A DNA stretch of 64,000 nucleotides, taken from positions 62,001 through 126,000 of the forward strand of contig NZ_AP024861.1 of assembly GCF_024346755.1 (NCBI RefSeq), written 5' to 3'. Each line of letters starts with the position of its first letter. The stretch's first letter is position 1. The notes beneath the pieces are model-generated. The model was not told the DNA's origin. It worked only from the letters and a program-made list of their open reading frames with translations, and did no database searches. The translations under genes were made by a program, and so were the position numbers. This document shows positions 54,081-62,274 of this stretch, one piece after another. Origin of the DNA: Vibrio aerogenes. GTDB taxonomy: Bacteria; Pseudomonadota; Gammaproteobacteria; Enterobacterales; Vibrionaceae.

Positions 54081-54697
54081 TTTTACTGCAACTCTCCGCT
54101 GGCCGGGGGCCGCTGGAATGCTGTCTGGCCGTTGGTCTTGCACTACAACAACTGGAAATACAGTGCCATGAGTCTGGTGTACGCAGCCAGATTATCGAGA
54201 CGGAACCTGCCGGGAAAAATGGTTGTTTTCACTCCGTGCTGGTTGAACTGGCTGGGGATAACAGCCCGCACATTGCGAAAAACTGGCAGGGCAATATGCT
54301 GTGGATTGCTCCCAGCCCCTTCCGGCCAAAACATCCACGTAAAAACTGGTTTTTCAGTGGGCAGGTGTTTAGACCGGATGAACAACAATACCGGGAAAAT
54401 GAGATACGTTTTCAGACCTGCCGGGCTTCCGGAGCGGGTGGACAACATGTCAACACCACAGAGTCTGCGGTCCGGGCAATACATATTGCATCGGGTATCA
54501 GTGTTCGGGTTGAAACCGAACGAAGCCAGCATGCCAATAAACGATTGGCAAAATTATTACTGATGCAGAAATTACAGGTTGCCGAAGCGCAGAAGATAAA
54601 ACAGCAGTACAAAGCGCGCTGGCAGCAACACCATGCTCTGGAACGGGGTAACCCGGTCCGGACATTTGTAGGAAAAGATTTTCGTTTAAAGAAGTGA
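54077..54697 (+). CDS. prfH: Peptide chain release factor-like protein PrfH
   Basis: 206 residues, class I release-factor fold without a stop-codon recognition domain. The peptidyl-hydrolysis motif is present as SGAGGQHVNTTESAVRA (GGQ), followed by SVRVETERSQHANKRLAKLLL and a basic RF-type C-terminus. Start overlaps rtcB2 (ATGA), so the two are coupled. PrfH releases peptides from ribosomes stalled by cleavage of the decoding centre, so that RtcB2 can reseal the rRNA. Confidence 0.92.
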   Translation: MILLQLSAGRGPLECCLAVGLALQQLEIQCHESGVRSQIIETEPAGKNGCFHSVLVELAGDNSPHIAKNWQGNMLWIAPSPFRPKHPRKNWFFSGQVFRPDEQQYRENEIRFQTCRASGAGGQHVNTTESAVRAIHIASGISVRVETERSQHANKRLAKLLLMQKLQVAEAQKIKQQYKARWQQHHALERGNPVRTFVGKDFRLKK

Positions 54698-54767
54698 TAT
54701 CAGTTACATTCAATCATTGATTGGAAAATAAACTGAATCGGTATCAATTAAGAAACAAAACAAAAGA

Positions 54768-54783
54768 GGACAGCGTTATGTAA
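54768..54783 (+). promoter_or_regulatory. Start-stop element (ATG-TAA) with a good ribosome site
   Basis: GAGGA lies 8 nt before ATG at 54778, and the next codon is TAA. Ribosomes would initiate and meet a stop at once. It is in the 200-nt gap between prfH and the RNA ligase gene, which otherwise holds only an ATGCTGT/ACAGCAT hairpin at 54842-54866. It may tune downstream translation or sense release; speculative. Confidence 0.4.
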
Positions 54784-54896
54784 TTCCATCATCACACAGC
54801 GGTTGAAGGCGTTTGGCACCTGATGAACAGGCTGTCGCGTCATGCTGTGTTGATTCATGACAGCATTTAAAGATGAATCAATGAAAAGAGGAACAG

Positions 54897-55541
54897 ATGA
54901 TGAGAATGAAATACCCGAGAACACCCCATTTACCATGGTCCCGCGGGGCAACTGATGATGATGTGTTTCAGCGTCGGTTGAGTTGCTTCAGTGGAAAAGA
55001 AGTGATCGTCACAGAAAAAATGGACGGTGAAAATACCACAATTTATCCGGATTACATTCATGCCCGCTCGATGGATAGCTTGTTCCATCCTTCCCGGACC
55101 TGGGTGAAAGCATTGCAGGGCAGAATTGGCTGGCAAATTCCGGATGGCTGGCGGGTTTGCGGTGAAAATATGTATGCGAAACACTCAATTGCCTATCATG
55201 ACTTAGCGAGTTATTTTCTGGCTTTTTCCGTCTGGGATCAGAATAACCTGTGTCTGAGCTGGTCTGAGAGTGTTAAATTTTTTGAGCGGTTAGGTCTGAA
55301 AACACCACCGGTTTTGTATCAGGGCTTTTGGTGTGAAGCCACGATCCGTGAGATTCAGCAACGTCTGGATACCCAAACTCAGGAAGGTTATGTCGTCCGG
55401 CTGGCGGATGCATTTCATTATGATGATTTTAGCCAGAGTGTTGCAAAATGGGTCCGGCGCAATCATGTCTCGACCGGAGAACATTGGATGAAAGCGGAGA
55501 CAGTGCCGAACCTGCTGGCAGGAGATGAACGGGATGCGTGA
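54897..55541 (+). CDS. ATP-dependent RNA ligase (T4 Rnl / nucleotidyltransferase superfamily)
   Basis: 214 residues, a minimal ligase. Motif I with the adenylated Lys is VTEKMDGENTTIYPD, the RSMDSLFHPSR segment is typical of small bacterial RNA ligases, motif III is YFLAFSVWD, motif IV EGYVVRL and motif V VAKWVRR. Start ATG 54897 (or 54900) behind AGAGGAA. It joins 3'-OH and 5'-phosphate RNA ends. Its gene overlaps the kinase/HD gene, which would supply exactly those ends. Confidence 0.88.
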   Translation: MMRMKYPRTPHLPWSRGATDDDVFQRRLSCFSGKEVIVTEKMDGENTTIYPDYIHARSMDSLFHPSRTWVKALQGRIGWQIPDGWRVCGENMYAKHSIAYHDLASYFLAFSVWDQNNLCLSWSESVKFFERLGLKTPPVLYQGFWCEATIREIQQRLDTQTQEGYVVRLADAFHYDDFSQSVAKWVRRNHVSTGEHWMKAETVPNLLAGDERDA

Positions 55542-56838
55542 ACTGAAATTATGGCTTGATGCGCTGGCTGCCGGTGCGACGCCGGATTTTGAAGAATGTT
55601 TGTCCCGGCTGGGCGGTTTTTTCCCGTGGCTGGAACGTTTTGCTGATACACCGCAGGAGCCGGAATGGCACGGTGAAGGCAATGTTGCGATTCATACGTC
55701 GATGGTAATGGAAGCTTTATATCAGTTACTTGAAGGACCAGCGCAACATATTTGTGGCAGCAAGCGGCAAGCACTGATTCTGGCAGCATTACTGCATGAT
55801 ATCGCTAAACCTGTCACGACACGGATAAAGCTGATTCGTGGTGTGGAACGGCTTGCTGCAACAGGGCATGAGGAACAGGGAGCCAGTTATCTGGCTCCCC
55901 GGTTGATGGCTTTGCCGCTGGATTATCCGGTGGTGGCGATGATTCTTGGGCTGGTCGGGTTTCATCAGGTTCCCAAGTTGCTGGTGGTGAGAAATCAGGG
56001 CTACAGTTGTTACCTGCATCTGGCCCTGAATGTGGACCTGGAACTGATGTACTGGCTGGAGCGGGCAGATATGCAGGGGCGGGTGTGTGCCGATCAGGCA
56101 GAACAACTGGATATGCTGGCGCAGTTTGCCCTGTTTGCGCAAGAATATGGACTGTGGCAGGTTGCGAATCCGCGCACGCAGATTCTGCCGGCCGTTCAGG
56201 TGAAAAATACGCCACGCGAGCAAGTCTATCTCGATAACTATGCGGTGGCTGAACTGGCTGGTGCTGACATTGTGATGGCTGAAGAAGCCATCGCCCGGAC
56301 TTACCGGGCTGCATCTGTTTATGGACATCTGTATGTGATGTGCGGTATCAGCGGCAGTGGAAAATCAAGCTGGATACAAAAATATCTGGCTGATTATCAT
56401 CTCATTTCACTGGATGAAATCCGGGCGGAAGTTCATGGTGATCGCAGTTGCCAGAAGGATCCGGGACGGATTGTTCATTTAGCTCGGGACCGGCTGAAAG
56501 CGGCACTGGCGAAACGGCGAAATATCGTCTGGGATGCCACCAACCTCCGGCTGGATTACCGGAAAGTTTTATGTGATTTGGGACGGGATTACGGTGCGTT
56601 GGTGACATTGGTTGTGTTTCATCTTCAGATTCCCAACCTGAAAGCCAACGACAGAAGCCGCCGGTTTACTGTGGGAGGTGATGTGATTGATGAACAGGTA
56701 AACAGCCTGCAATGGCCGGCAATCACCGAAGCTCACCGGATGATCATCGTGGGTGATAAAGGCAGAACGCTGGCCCGCTTTGGCAGCTTTCAGACGGGAG
56801 AGCCCGGAGAACAAACAGAGGAAAAAAGCAGCGTGTGA
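55534..56838 (+). CDS. HD-Pnk: HD phosphoesterase fused to polynucleotide kinase
   Basis: 434 residues from ATG 55534 (GGAG 9 nt upstream; an ATG at 55525 is too close). The N-terminal HD domain has His54 in NVAIHTSMV and LHDIAKP (His88-Asp89). The C-terminal P-loop kinase starts VMCGISGSGKSSW (~268-280), then HLISLDEIRAEVHGD and VWDATNLRLDYRK. In the HD-Pnk family the HD half removes 2',3'-cyclic phosphates and the kinase phosphorylates 5'-OH ends. It thus heals ends for the adjacent RNA ligase. Overlaps that gene by 8 bp. Confidence 0.9.
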   Translation: MRELKLWLDALAAGATPDFEECLSRLGGFFPWLERFADTPQEPEWHGEGNVAIHTSMVMEALYQLLEGPAQHICGSKRQALILAALLHDIAKPVTTRIKLIRGVERLAATGHEEQGASYLAPRLMALPLDYPVVAMILGLVGFHQVPKLLVVRNQGYSCYLHLALNVDLELMYWLERADMQGRVCADQAEQLDMLAQFALFAQEYGLWQVANPRTQILPAVQVKNTPREQVYLDNYAVAELAGADIVMAEEAIARTYRAASVYGHLYVMCGISGSGKSSWIQKYLADYHLISLDEIRAEVHGDRSCQKDPGRIVHLARDRLKAALAKRRNIVWDATNLRLDYRKVLCDLGRDYGALVTLVVFHLQIPNLKANDRSRRFTVGGDVIDEQVNSLQWPAITEAHRMIIVGDKGRTLARFGSFQTGEPGEQTEEKSSV

Positions 56839-56853
56839 AAGCGCTGCTTTTTT
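56822..56853 (+). terminator. Terminator of the rtcB2-prfH-rnl-HD/Pnk operon
   Basis: Perfect 12-bp stem AAAAAAGCAGCG / CGCTGCTTTTTT with an 8-nt loop; the stop codon of HD-Pnk lies inside it. The A and T runs allow bidirectional action. Confidence 0.9.
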
Positions 56854-56895
56854 ATTGAATAGCTTTTTGATTGAACAAATTGCCGGTTCAATAGT

Positions 56896-56975
56896 TTGTT
56901 CATTAAACACCTTGTTCATTAAGCACTTTGTTCATTAAGCACTTTGTTTATTAAGCACTTTGTTCATTAAAAACT
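56896..56975. repeat. Five tandem 16-bp repeats
   Basis: Units of the form TTGTTCATTAAGCACT repeat five times without gaps, with small changes. Noncoding gap between convergent genes. Copy number probably varies between strains. Confidence 0.95.
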
Positions 56976-57019
56976 TTGCCCAAAAGAAACTGCTGACTGA
57001 ACTGAATAAGTGACTGGTT

Positions 57020-57628
57020 TTAACCGGCGGCAATCAGCTGTTTCAGATTGAGGATGGCAGCATAGCGATCACTCAAGGCCGCCATTGAAGCATGATGCAA
57101 CATATCAGCGTCGACAACCTGTCCGTTTTCATCCTTGAGTGAACGGGTTGCACAGGCATCGGCACAAACGATATTGGTGTATCCCAGCTCTGTTGCCCGG
57201 ATGGTGGTTGCTGTCACACACATATGGCTCATCAACCCTGCGATGACCAATTCTTTCCGGCCGGTCGATTTCAGCAGGTTTTCCAGCCCGGTATTAAAAA
57301 ATGAATTGGGCATCGACTTGATGACGATGGTTTCATTGTCTGCCGGACACAGCGGTTCGACAATTCCGGCCATTTCTGTTTGCGGATGAAATACCTTGCT
57401 GCCCGGCGCTGCATGGTGAACCACGTGAAACACCGGAACCTGTTGTTCACGGCAATAATTCAGCAGTTTTTGAGCTTGTTGAATGGCCTGCGTTCCGGCT
57501 TCACCCAGTGCCAGCATACCGCTGGTATACTCTTTCTGATAATCCACTAAGATTAAAGCGGTCTGATTCCAGTTGGCCGTTGTTTCAGCTATTCCGGCGA
57601 TAGTGCGTAATGTATTGAATTGACTCAT
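57020..57628 (-). CDS. Isochorismatase-family cysteine hydrolase
   Basis: 202 residues. Catalytic triad in family positions: Asp in ALILVDYQKEY, Lys in VIKSMPNSFF and Cys in MSHMCVTATTIRATELGY. Such enzymes hydrolyse nicotinamide, N-carbamoyl compounds, maleamate or isochorismate; substrate not determinable by eye. It is divergent from the LysR gene across a ~195-bp gap and is probably that regulator's target. Confidence 0.9.
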   Translation of the reverse strand: MSQFNTLRTIAGIAETTANWNQTALILVDYQKEYTSGMLALGEAGTQAIQQAQKLLNYCREQQVPVFHVVHHAAPGSKVFHPQTEMAGIVEPLCPADNETIVIKSMPNSFFNTGLENLLKSTGRKELVIAGLMSHMCVTATTIRATELGYTNIVCADACATRSLKDENGQVVDADMLHHASMAALSDRYAAILNLKQLIAAG

Positions 57629-57665
57629 TGTTTATTCACCCTAATGATAATTAACCGATATACTT

Positions 57666-57798
57666 ATATTCAGGTCGTTTGGATATATATAATTTATGCG
57701 GTGAATCAGCAGAAGTAATCAGGCGATTTTGCACAAGGGTTGTGCATTTTTGCGTGTGACCCGGCATTGTGTGACCCGACATTGTGTGATGCTGGAGA
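57666..57798. repeat. Divergent-promoter gap with repeat remnants
   Basis: 57666-57691 carries a truncated copy of the dispersed repeat (TTCAGGTCGTTTGGATATAT). GCACAA/TTGTGC (57731-57745) forms a hairpin followed by five T. Two 15-bp units GTGTGACCCGGCATT and GTGTGACCCGACATT follow at 57754-57783. The LysR binding site should also lie here, but no clear T-N11-A site stands out. Confidence 0.5.
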
Positions 57799-57824
57799 AG
57801 CGGACTGATTTGAATAGGTGACGT

Positions 57825-58697
57825 ATGGATAACATCAATTGGGATGATTTACGTTTTTTTATAGCGCTGGTTGAAACTGAAACCGTCAGTGCCGCGGCGA
57901 AACGGCTTGGCGTCAATTACGCCACGGTTTCCAGAAGAGTGGAAAGGCTTGAGTCTGCAATCCGGCAGAAGTTGTTTGACCGGACGCTGAGCGGGTATCA
58001 GCCCACGGTTGAAGGTCTGGTGCTTTATCACAAAACCAGTCATCTCCGGGAGCAGATTCAGGGGCTTGAATCTGACTTTTTTCCTGAACATCAGTTCCGT
58101 AAACCTGTTGTGGTTTCGATGGTGTCATTTTTGGCCGAATATCTGGTGATTGAGGGGCTTAAACCCTTATGTAAAAAGTCACCTGAGTTACGTTTGGAAG
58201 TCGATATCACCAGTCGTAATGTCAGTCTGATGAAGAAAGAGGCCGATATCGCTCTGCGTCTGAATCTTCCCGAAAGCGGGGAGTCACTATGCCGGAAAAT
58301 TGGCCAGCTGGATTATGTGTTATACAGCAACGCTTACTGGATGGAGCGACTGCTTTCCGGCCGGGAAGTTCATCTGGTGACTTATACCCGTGAGCTGGCC
58401 CATCTGCCGGAAGCCCGTTACCTTATTGAACGGTTTGGCCATCAGTCGGTCCGCTTTCAGTCTGATTCTGTGACGACCCAGAAAATTGCGGCTGAGCAGG
58501 GGTATGGCATCGCACTCCTGCCGAAAATCTGTATTCCACAGCAAGCTCATGCCTCATCAGTGCAGAAATGCATCCTCAGCCGGGATGTATGGATGCTGAG
58601 TGCAAAGCTTTCCTCCCAGTCAGCCCCTGTGCGGTTAGTGATGTCGGAACTGGCTCAGTTATTTGCTGACAGCCGGACGGATGAGGCGACGGAGTAG
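57825..58697 (+). CDS. LysR-family transcriptional regulator
   Basis: 290 residues. N-terminal winged HTH: NWDDLRFFIALVETETVSAAAKRLGVNYATVSRRVERLE. The C-terminal effector-binding domain is weakly conserved (VVVSMVSFLAEYLVIEGLKPL, DIALRLNLPE). AGGTGA precedes the ATG. It likely regulates the divergent isochorismatase-family gene. Convergent with rtcR, with 44 bp between the stops. Confidence 0.9.
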   Translation: MDNINWDDLRFFIALVETETVSAAAKRLGVNYATVSRRVERLESAIRQKLFDRTLSGYQPTVEGLVLYHKTSHLREQIQGLESDFFPEHQFRKPVVVSMVSFLAEYLVIEGLKPLCKKSPELRLEVDITSRNVSLMKKEADIALRLNLPESGESLCRKIGQLDYVLYSNAYWMERLLSGREVHLVTYTRELAHLPEARYLIERFGHQSVRFQSDSVTTQKIAAEQGYGIALLPKICIPQQAHASSVQKCILSRDVWMLSAKLSSQSAPVRLVMSELAQLFADSRTDEATE

Positions 58698-58741
58698 CTA
58701 TCATCGTTTTTCATCAGGCTACAACACCATTTTTCACCGGA

Positions 58742-60358
58742 CTATTGCGTTTCTGGTTGTTTTTGCCTGTGAATGTCGCGCCATTTGAGTCCGAACCGGG
58801 CCAGATATTTTTGCAGGCGGGTTGAATCATTAGCGGTCGTTTTTTGCTGACGACTGATATGAAATAGTTCCCGCCCGGCGGCAGCCATACTGGGTTGTTG
58901 CATACAGGTGCGAAGGACAGCATTGAGTTGATGGCGGTCAAATAAATCCATCTGCGCGATTACTTCTTCACTCAAAAACAGGGGTAAGACTTCACGATGC
59001 TGATGCGCATGGCCCGGTTGCCAGTCCGATTGCAAACGGGTAATTTCTTCTTCAACATCACCGACCGCGATCCGCGAAGAGTCTGCCAGCGTGCATAAGC
59101 GGGTGACAGATGCGCCCAGATCCCGGAAATTTCCCCGCCACAGCGCTTGTGGCGAGTGCGCAAATTTCAGATAAGTCAGGCGGGCCTCTTTATTGAAACG
59201 GATTTGATGACCATGCTGCTGGCTGAATTTATCCAGTTCAAAATCAATATTCGCTTCCAGATCTTCTTTCCGGTCTTTCAGCGCTGGCAATGTGTAGGTC
59301 CAGAGGTTAATCCGGGCGAGCAAATCGTCGCGGAACTTCCCCTGCGCTACCTGTGCTCTTAAGTCACGGTTGGTTCCGGCAATTAACTGGAAATTACTCT
59401 GGACATCCTTGTCACTACCGACCGGATGAAAGGTGTGGTTTTCAATCGCACGCAATAACATGGCTTGTTCTTCCAGCCCCAGTTCCCCGATTTCATCTAA
59501 AAACAGTAGCCCGTTGTTGGCTGCCCGGAGAAAGCCTTCCCGTGCCGATGCTGCACCGGTAAATGCGCCCTTGGTATGGCCGAACAGGGCTGCCATTGCA
59601 TTTTCGCCTTTCAGGGTCGCGCAGTTGACGACAACCAGCTGGCCGGAGAGCATGCTGCGCATTTTTTTAAGCTGGTAAATCCGGGTCGCCAGCTGGCTTT
59701 TTCCGGCACCTGTTGGTCCGGTCAGTAAAATCGGTGCTTTGGAGCGGATTGCAACTTTTTCAATCTGTACGATGAGTTGGTTAAACGCCTTGTTGCGGGT
59801 CGCGATGCCGCCTTTCAGAAACTCGGTTCCCTGCTGATGCTCGTGATCAAAACGGGTCGCAAGCTGGTCATATCTGGATAAATCCAGATCTATCATCTGA
59901 ACTTTCCCAATGCTGCGATCGGCTTTGTCTTGATCGGGAGACGTCTGGATTAACCGGCCGGGGAAATGACGGCTTTCTGTCAGCAGAAAGGTACAGATTT
60001 GTGCGACGTGTGTCCCTGTGGTGATGTGAAACAAATAGTCACATTCATCGATGTCGAATGTCTGACTGCGACAGAAGTCATAGAGCTTGGCGTACACTTC
60101 TTCGAAATCCCACGGGTCGTCAAAATTCATCGGTGTCAGATGAACTTTTGTTTGCGGGGAAACCAGTGCGATATCGTTTTTAACGTAATCAGCCAGCCGG
60201 TAGTTCGGGTCACCGTGTAAAAGATAGAGTTCATCAATGACCAGATCGGGTTGCTTGACCAGAGAGATATTCGGGCGCCATTTTGTCCAGCGAATTGAGC
60301 GCTTTATCGAATCCAGTGTGGTGCCAAGGAAGCTGACGGCAATCATTTTCTTTTTCAT
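58742..60358 (-). CDS. rtcR: RtcR, sigma-54-dependent activator of RNA repair genes
   Basis: 538 residues from ATG 60358 (MKKKMIAVSFLGTTLD); the open frame upstream is low-complexity and unlike the family. The N-terminal RtcR domain (~1-180), a CARF-like ligand-binding fold, has FLGTTLDS and DYLFHITTGTHVAQICTFLLTESR. The AAA+ domain has Walker A GPTGAGKSQ, the sigma-54 contact GAFTGA and Walker B LLFLDEIGEL; a C-terminal HTH ends the protein. RtcR is known to respond to damaged RNA ends, such as cyclic-phosphate tRNA fragments. It is divergent from the tRNA-like/slipin/rtcB operon. Confidence 0.95.
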   Translation of the reverse strand: MKKKMIAVSFLGTTLDSIKRSIRWTKWRPNISLVKQPDLVIDELYLLHGDPNYRLADYVKNDIALVSPQTKVHLTPMNFDDPWDFEEVYAKLYDFCRSQTFDIDECDYLFHITTGTHVAQICTFLLTESRHFPGRLIQTSPDQDKADRSIGKVQMIDLDLSRYDQLATRFDHEHQQGTEFLKGGIATRNKAFNQLIVQIEKVAIRSKAPILLTGPTGAGKSQLATRIYQLKKMRSMLSGQLVVVNCATLKGENAMAALFGHTKGAFTGAASAREGFLRAANNGLLFLDEIGELGLEEQAMLLRAIENHTFHPVGSDKDVQSNFQLIAGTNRDLRAQVAQGKFRDDLLARINLWTYTLPALKDRKEDLEANIDFELDKFSQQHGHQIRFNKEARLTYLKFAHSPQALWRGNFRDLGASVTRLCTLADSSRIAVGDVEEEITRLQSDWQPGHAHQHREVLPLFLSEEVIAQMDLFDRHQLNAVLRTCMQQPSMAAAGRELFHISRQQKTTANDSTRLQKYLARFGLKWRDIHRQKQPETQ

Positions 60359-60508
60359 CAGAATATTCTTTTGGATATTTTTATATCTATATTTCAATAT
60401 TTTTATGATTTTAGTGCAAGATGTTTTTTCGGTTTTATTGTGTGGTTTTGTTTTATTTGTTTTTAATTTCAATTAATTAGGTTTTATTTCTGATGAAAGT
60501 ATCCCGTT

Positions 60509-60523
60509 TGGCACGTTGCTTGA
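60509..60523 (+). promoter_or_regulatory. Sigma-54-type promoter of the rtcB operon
   Basis: TGGCACG-TTGC-TTGA: a perfect -24 element, correct spacing, and a -12 element ending GA instead of GC. It lies about 90 bp before the tRNA-like gene and 150 bp from the rtcR start, as expected for an RtcR-activated promoter. The imperfect -12 would lower basal firing. Confidence 0.7.
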
Positions 60524-60614
60524 AATAATAATTAGCGTGATGTGTTGATGGGTGTGTTTCTGAATAACACGCCGGTGCGTTTACGCTGTAATCACGTATA
60601 CCGACATCACGATT

Positions 60615-60690
60615 GTTTAAGTAGCTCAGTGGGTAGAGCAGTGACCTCATCAGTCATTTGTCGCGGGTTCAACTCCCGCCTTAAAAACCA
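60615..60690 (+). tRNA. tRNA-like gene with CAU anticodon and encoded CCA
   Basis: 76 nt fold into a full cloverleaf. Acceptor GTTTAAG/CTTAAAA (six pairs, G-A mismatch at 1-72); T8-A9; D-stem GCTC/GAGC; anticodon stem GTGAC/GTCAT with loop CTCATCA (anticodon CAT); variable TTGTC; T-stem GCGGG/CCCGC with loop TTCAACT; discriminator A; CCA encoded. The A/T-rich acceptor, mismatch and C37 are unusual for tRNA-Met. It stands inside the RtcR operon leader, so it may be a repair substrate, sensor decoy or Y-RNA-like module rather than a translating tRNA. Confidence 0.75.
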
Positions 60691-60708
60691 GGAATCTCAA
60701 AGGGAGAA

Positions 60709-60732
60709 GCGGGTTCAACTCCCGCACTTAAA
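60709..60732 (+). repeat. Second tRNA T-arm plus alternative 3' acceptor strand
   Basis: GCGGGTTCAACTCCCGC repeats the T-arm of the tRNA-like gene exactly, 46 bp downstream, and is followed by ACTTAAA. That strand pairs perfectly (7 bp) with TTTAAGT at the 5' end of the tRNA-like RNA, competing with the first acceptor 3' strand. Confidence 0.9.
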
Positions 60733-60798
60733 TAAATACGTTATTAAAACATGAGGAAAAGTTGTGATGACCGCTATGTGGTGTCGTTTGGCTGGCAC

Positions 60799-60917
60799 CA
60801 GTTTTCAGCAAGCCGGAAGCTCCCTGAAGACTGAACCGGCAGGACTACATCAACAATAAGTTATTCACCCTGATCCAGGCTGGCGCCTGCCGGAGAGCAG
60901 TTTGACTCTGGCAGGCG
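60799..60917 (+). ncRNA. Structured RNA segment between tRNA-like gene and slipin
   Basis: Stem 1: CAGTTTTCAG with CTGAAGACTG (60799-60833, one G-U). Stem 2: CGCCTGCC..AGAG with CTCT..GGCAGGCG (60884-60917). An alternative GCCGG/CCGGC pairing overlaps stem 1. With the tRNA-like module upstream this resembles a Y-RNA-like layout, but no Ro/Rsr gene is in view. Could also be only leader structure of the slipin mRNA. Confidence 0.4.
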
Positions 60918-60953
60918 ACCACCAAATCAACCTAAACCAGAAGGAACGAAACA

Positions 60954-62126
60954 ATGTCAGTAGTTCGTATGCAATTAAAAAAGAAAATTAAGGTCGCAGA
61001 AAATCAGCGGGTATTTGTTCTGAAAAATCAGCAATTGAAACAAGTACTGATACCGGGAAACTATTCGTTTTGGAATCTTGCTAACCAGCCTGAATTTATC
61101 AGTTTTGATATCAATCAGCTGTTTTACCGGGAACAGAACAGTAAGCGGTTATATGAACAATCTGAGGTGTTTCGGGCACATATTGATCATTACCAACTGA
61201 GTGAAGGTGAAGCAGGCATGCTTTATCTCGATGGCCGGTTAACTGGCATAGTCGCACCCGGAGAGTCGCTGTATGTGTGGAAAGATGCGGGAGATATCCG
61301 TCTGGATAGAATTCATATCACAAATACACTGGATGTGACATCTGAATTACAGGCGCTGTTCCGTCAGACGGGAGTGAATGCTGCCAACCGGTTAATTTGC
61401 AGCGTCAATACGGTGAAGACACAGCCAGCTGCTGAGCTGCGCGTACCACCGGCACACGTCGGTTTGTTGTATATCAACGGAGAACTGGCACGTCTGTTGT
61501 CTCCGGGAGACTACAGTTTCTGGCAATTTAACCGGACGATTGAAATGAAACTGTTCGATTGCCGGACGCAAATGCTGGAAATTTCCGGGCAGGAAATTTT
61601 GAGTAAAGATCGGGTGAGTTTGCGGCTGAATTTGAATGCCAGCTTTAAAGTGACCGATCCACAACTGGCTGCGGTGAGTCTGGCAAAGGTTGAAGATTAT
61701 GCATACAAAATGTTGCAGCTGGCATTGCGTGAAGCCGTGGGTACTAAAACGCTGGATGATTTGCTGCTGGATAAATTGTACATCAATGAAACCGTGAAAG
61801 CGTTGGTGGCTGAACAGTTAAAAGCTGTGGGTGTGACGTTGGAGAGTGTGGGTGTGAAAGACATTATCCTGCCCGGAGAGATGAAAGCGATTCTGAATCA
61901 GGTTGTCGAAGCGCAAAAAGCAGCAGAAGCAAACGTGATTAAGCGACGTGAAGAAACAGCAGCGACACGAAGTTTGCACAATACGGCAAAAGTGATGGAA
62001 AACAACCCGACATTATTGCGGTTGAAAGAACTGGAAGCTTTGGAAAAAGTCGCGGACAAAATTAATAACCTGAACGTTTATGGTGGACTGGAAGGCTTGA
62101 TGAATGGGGTTGTGAAAATGACCTGA
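60954..62126 (+). CDS. Slipin-family SPFH protein of the RNA-repair operon
   Basis: 390 residues. The first ~170 residues are an N-terminal half with two similar motifs (KVAENQRVFVLKNQQLKQVLIPGNYSFWNL and RVPPAHVGLLYINGELARLLSPGDYSFWQF). The SPFH/band 7 core follows (FDCRTQMLEISGQEILSKDRVSLRLNLNASFKVTD, YKMLQLALREAVGTKTLDDLL, GVKDIILPGEMKAILNQVVEAQKAAEANVIKRREETAATRS), with a coiled-coil tail. No clear membrane helix. AAGGAAC precedes the ATG. Slipins recur beside RtcR/RtcB in many bacteria; role in repair not established. Confidence 0.88.
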   Translation: MSVVRMQLKKKIKVAENQRVFVLKNQQLKQVLIPGNYSFWNLANQPEFISFDINQLFYREQNSKRLYEQSEVFRAHIDHYQLSEGEAGMLYLDGRLTGIVAPGESLYVWKDAGDIRLDRIHITNTLDVTSELQALFRQTGVNAANRLICSVNTVKTQPAAELRVPPAHVGLLYINGELARLLSPGDYSFWQFNRTIEMKLFDCRTQMLEISGQEILSKDRVSLRLNLNASFKVTDPQLAAVSLAKVEDYAYKMLQLALREAVGTKTLDDLLLDKLYINETVKALVAEQLKAVGVTLESVGVKDIILPGEMKAILNQVVEAQKAAEANVIKRREETAATRSLHNTAKVMENNPTLLRLKELEALEKVADKINNLNVYGGLEGLMNGVVKMT

Positions 62127-62274
62127 ACTCCGGCTGTCTGTCGTCAGGGCTGACAGCCGGTAAATTCATCCTTCTGTTCACCAGCGAAAAATAAAAGAAA
62201 ACAATAAGTTTCATGTCGTCTTTTCATGCCGTTTTTTCATAGAAAGATAAGACGACAACGCTAGGTAAAACAAC

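Noticed and set aside
54800..54835. Second sigma-54 promoter (TTTGGCACC) before the RNA ligase gene
   Set aside because: The -24 element matches but no GC-type -12 element lies at the required spacing.
57417..57434. Second parS-like sequence (CCACGTGAAACAC)
   Set aside because: Only one half matches the consensus; the left half is wrong, so ParB binding is unlikely.
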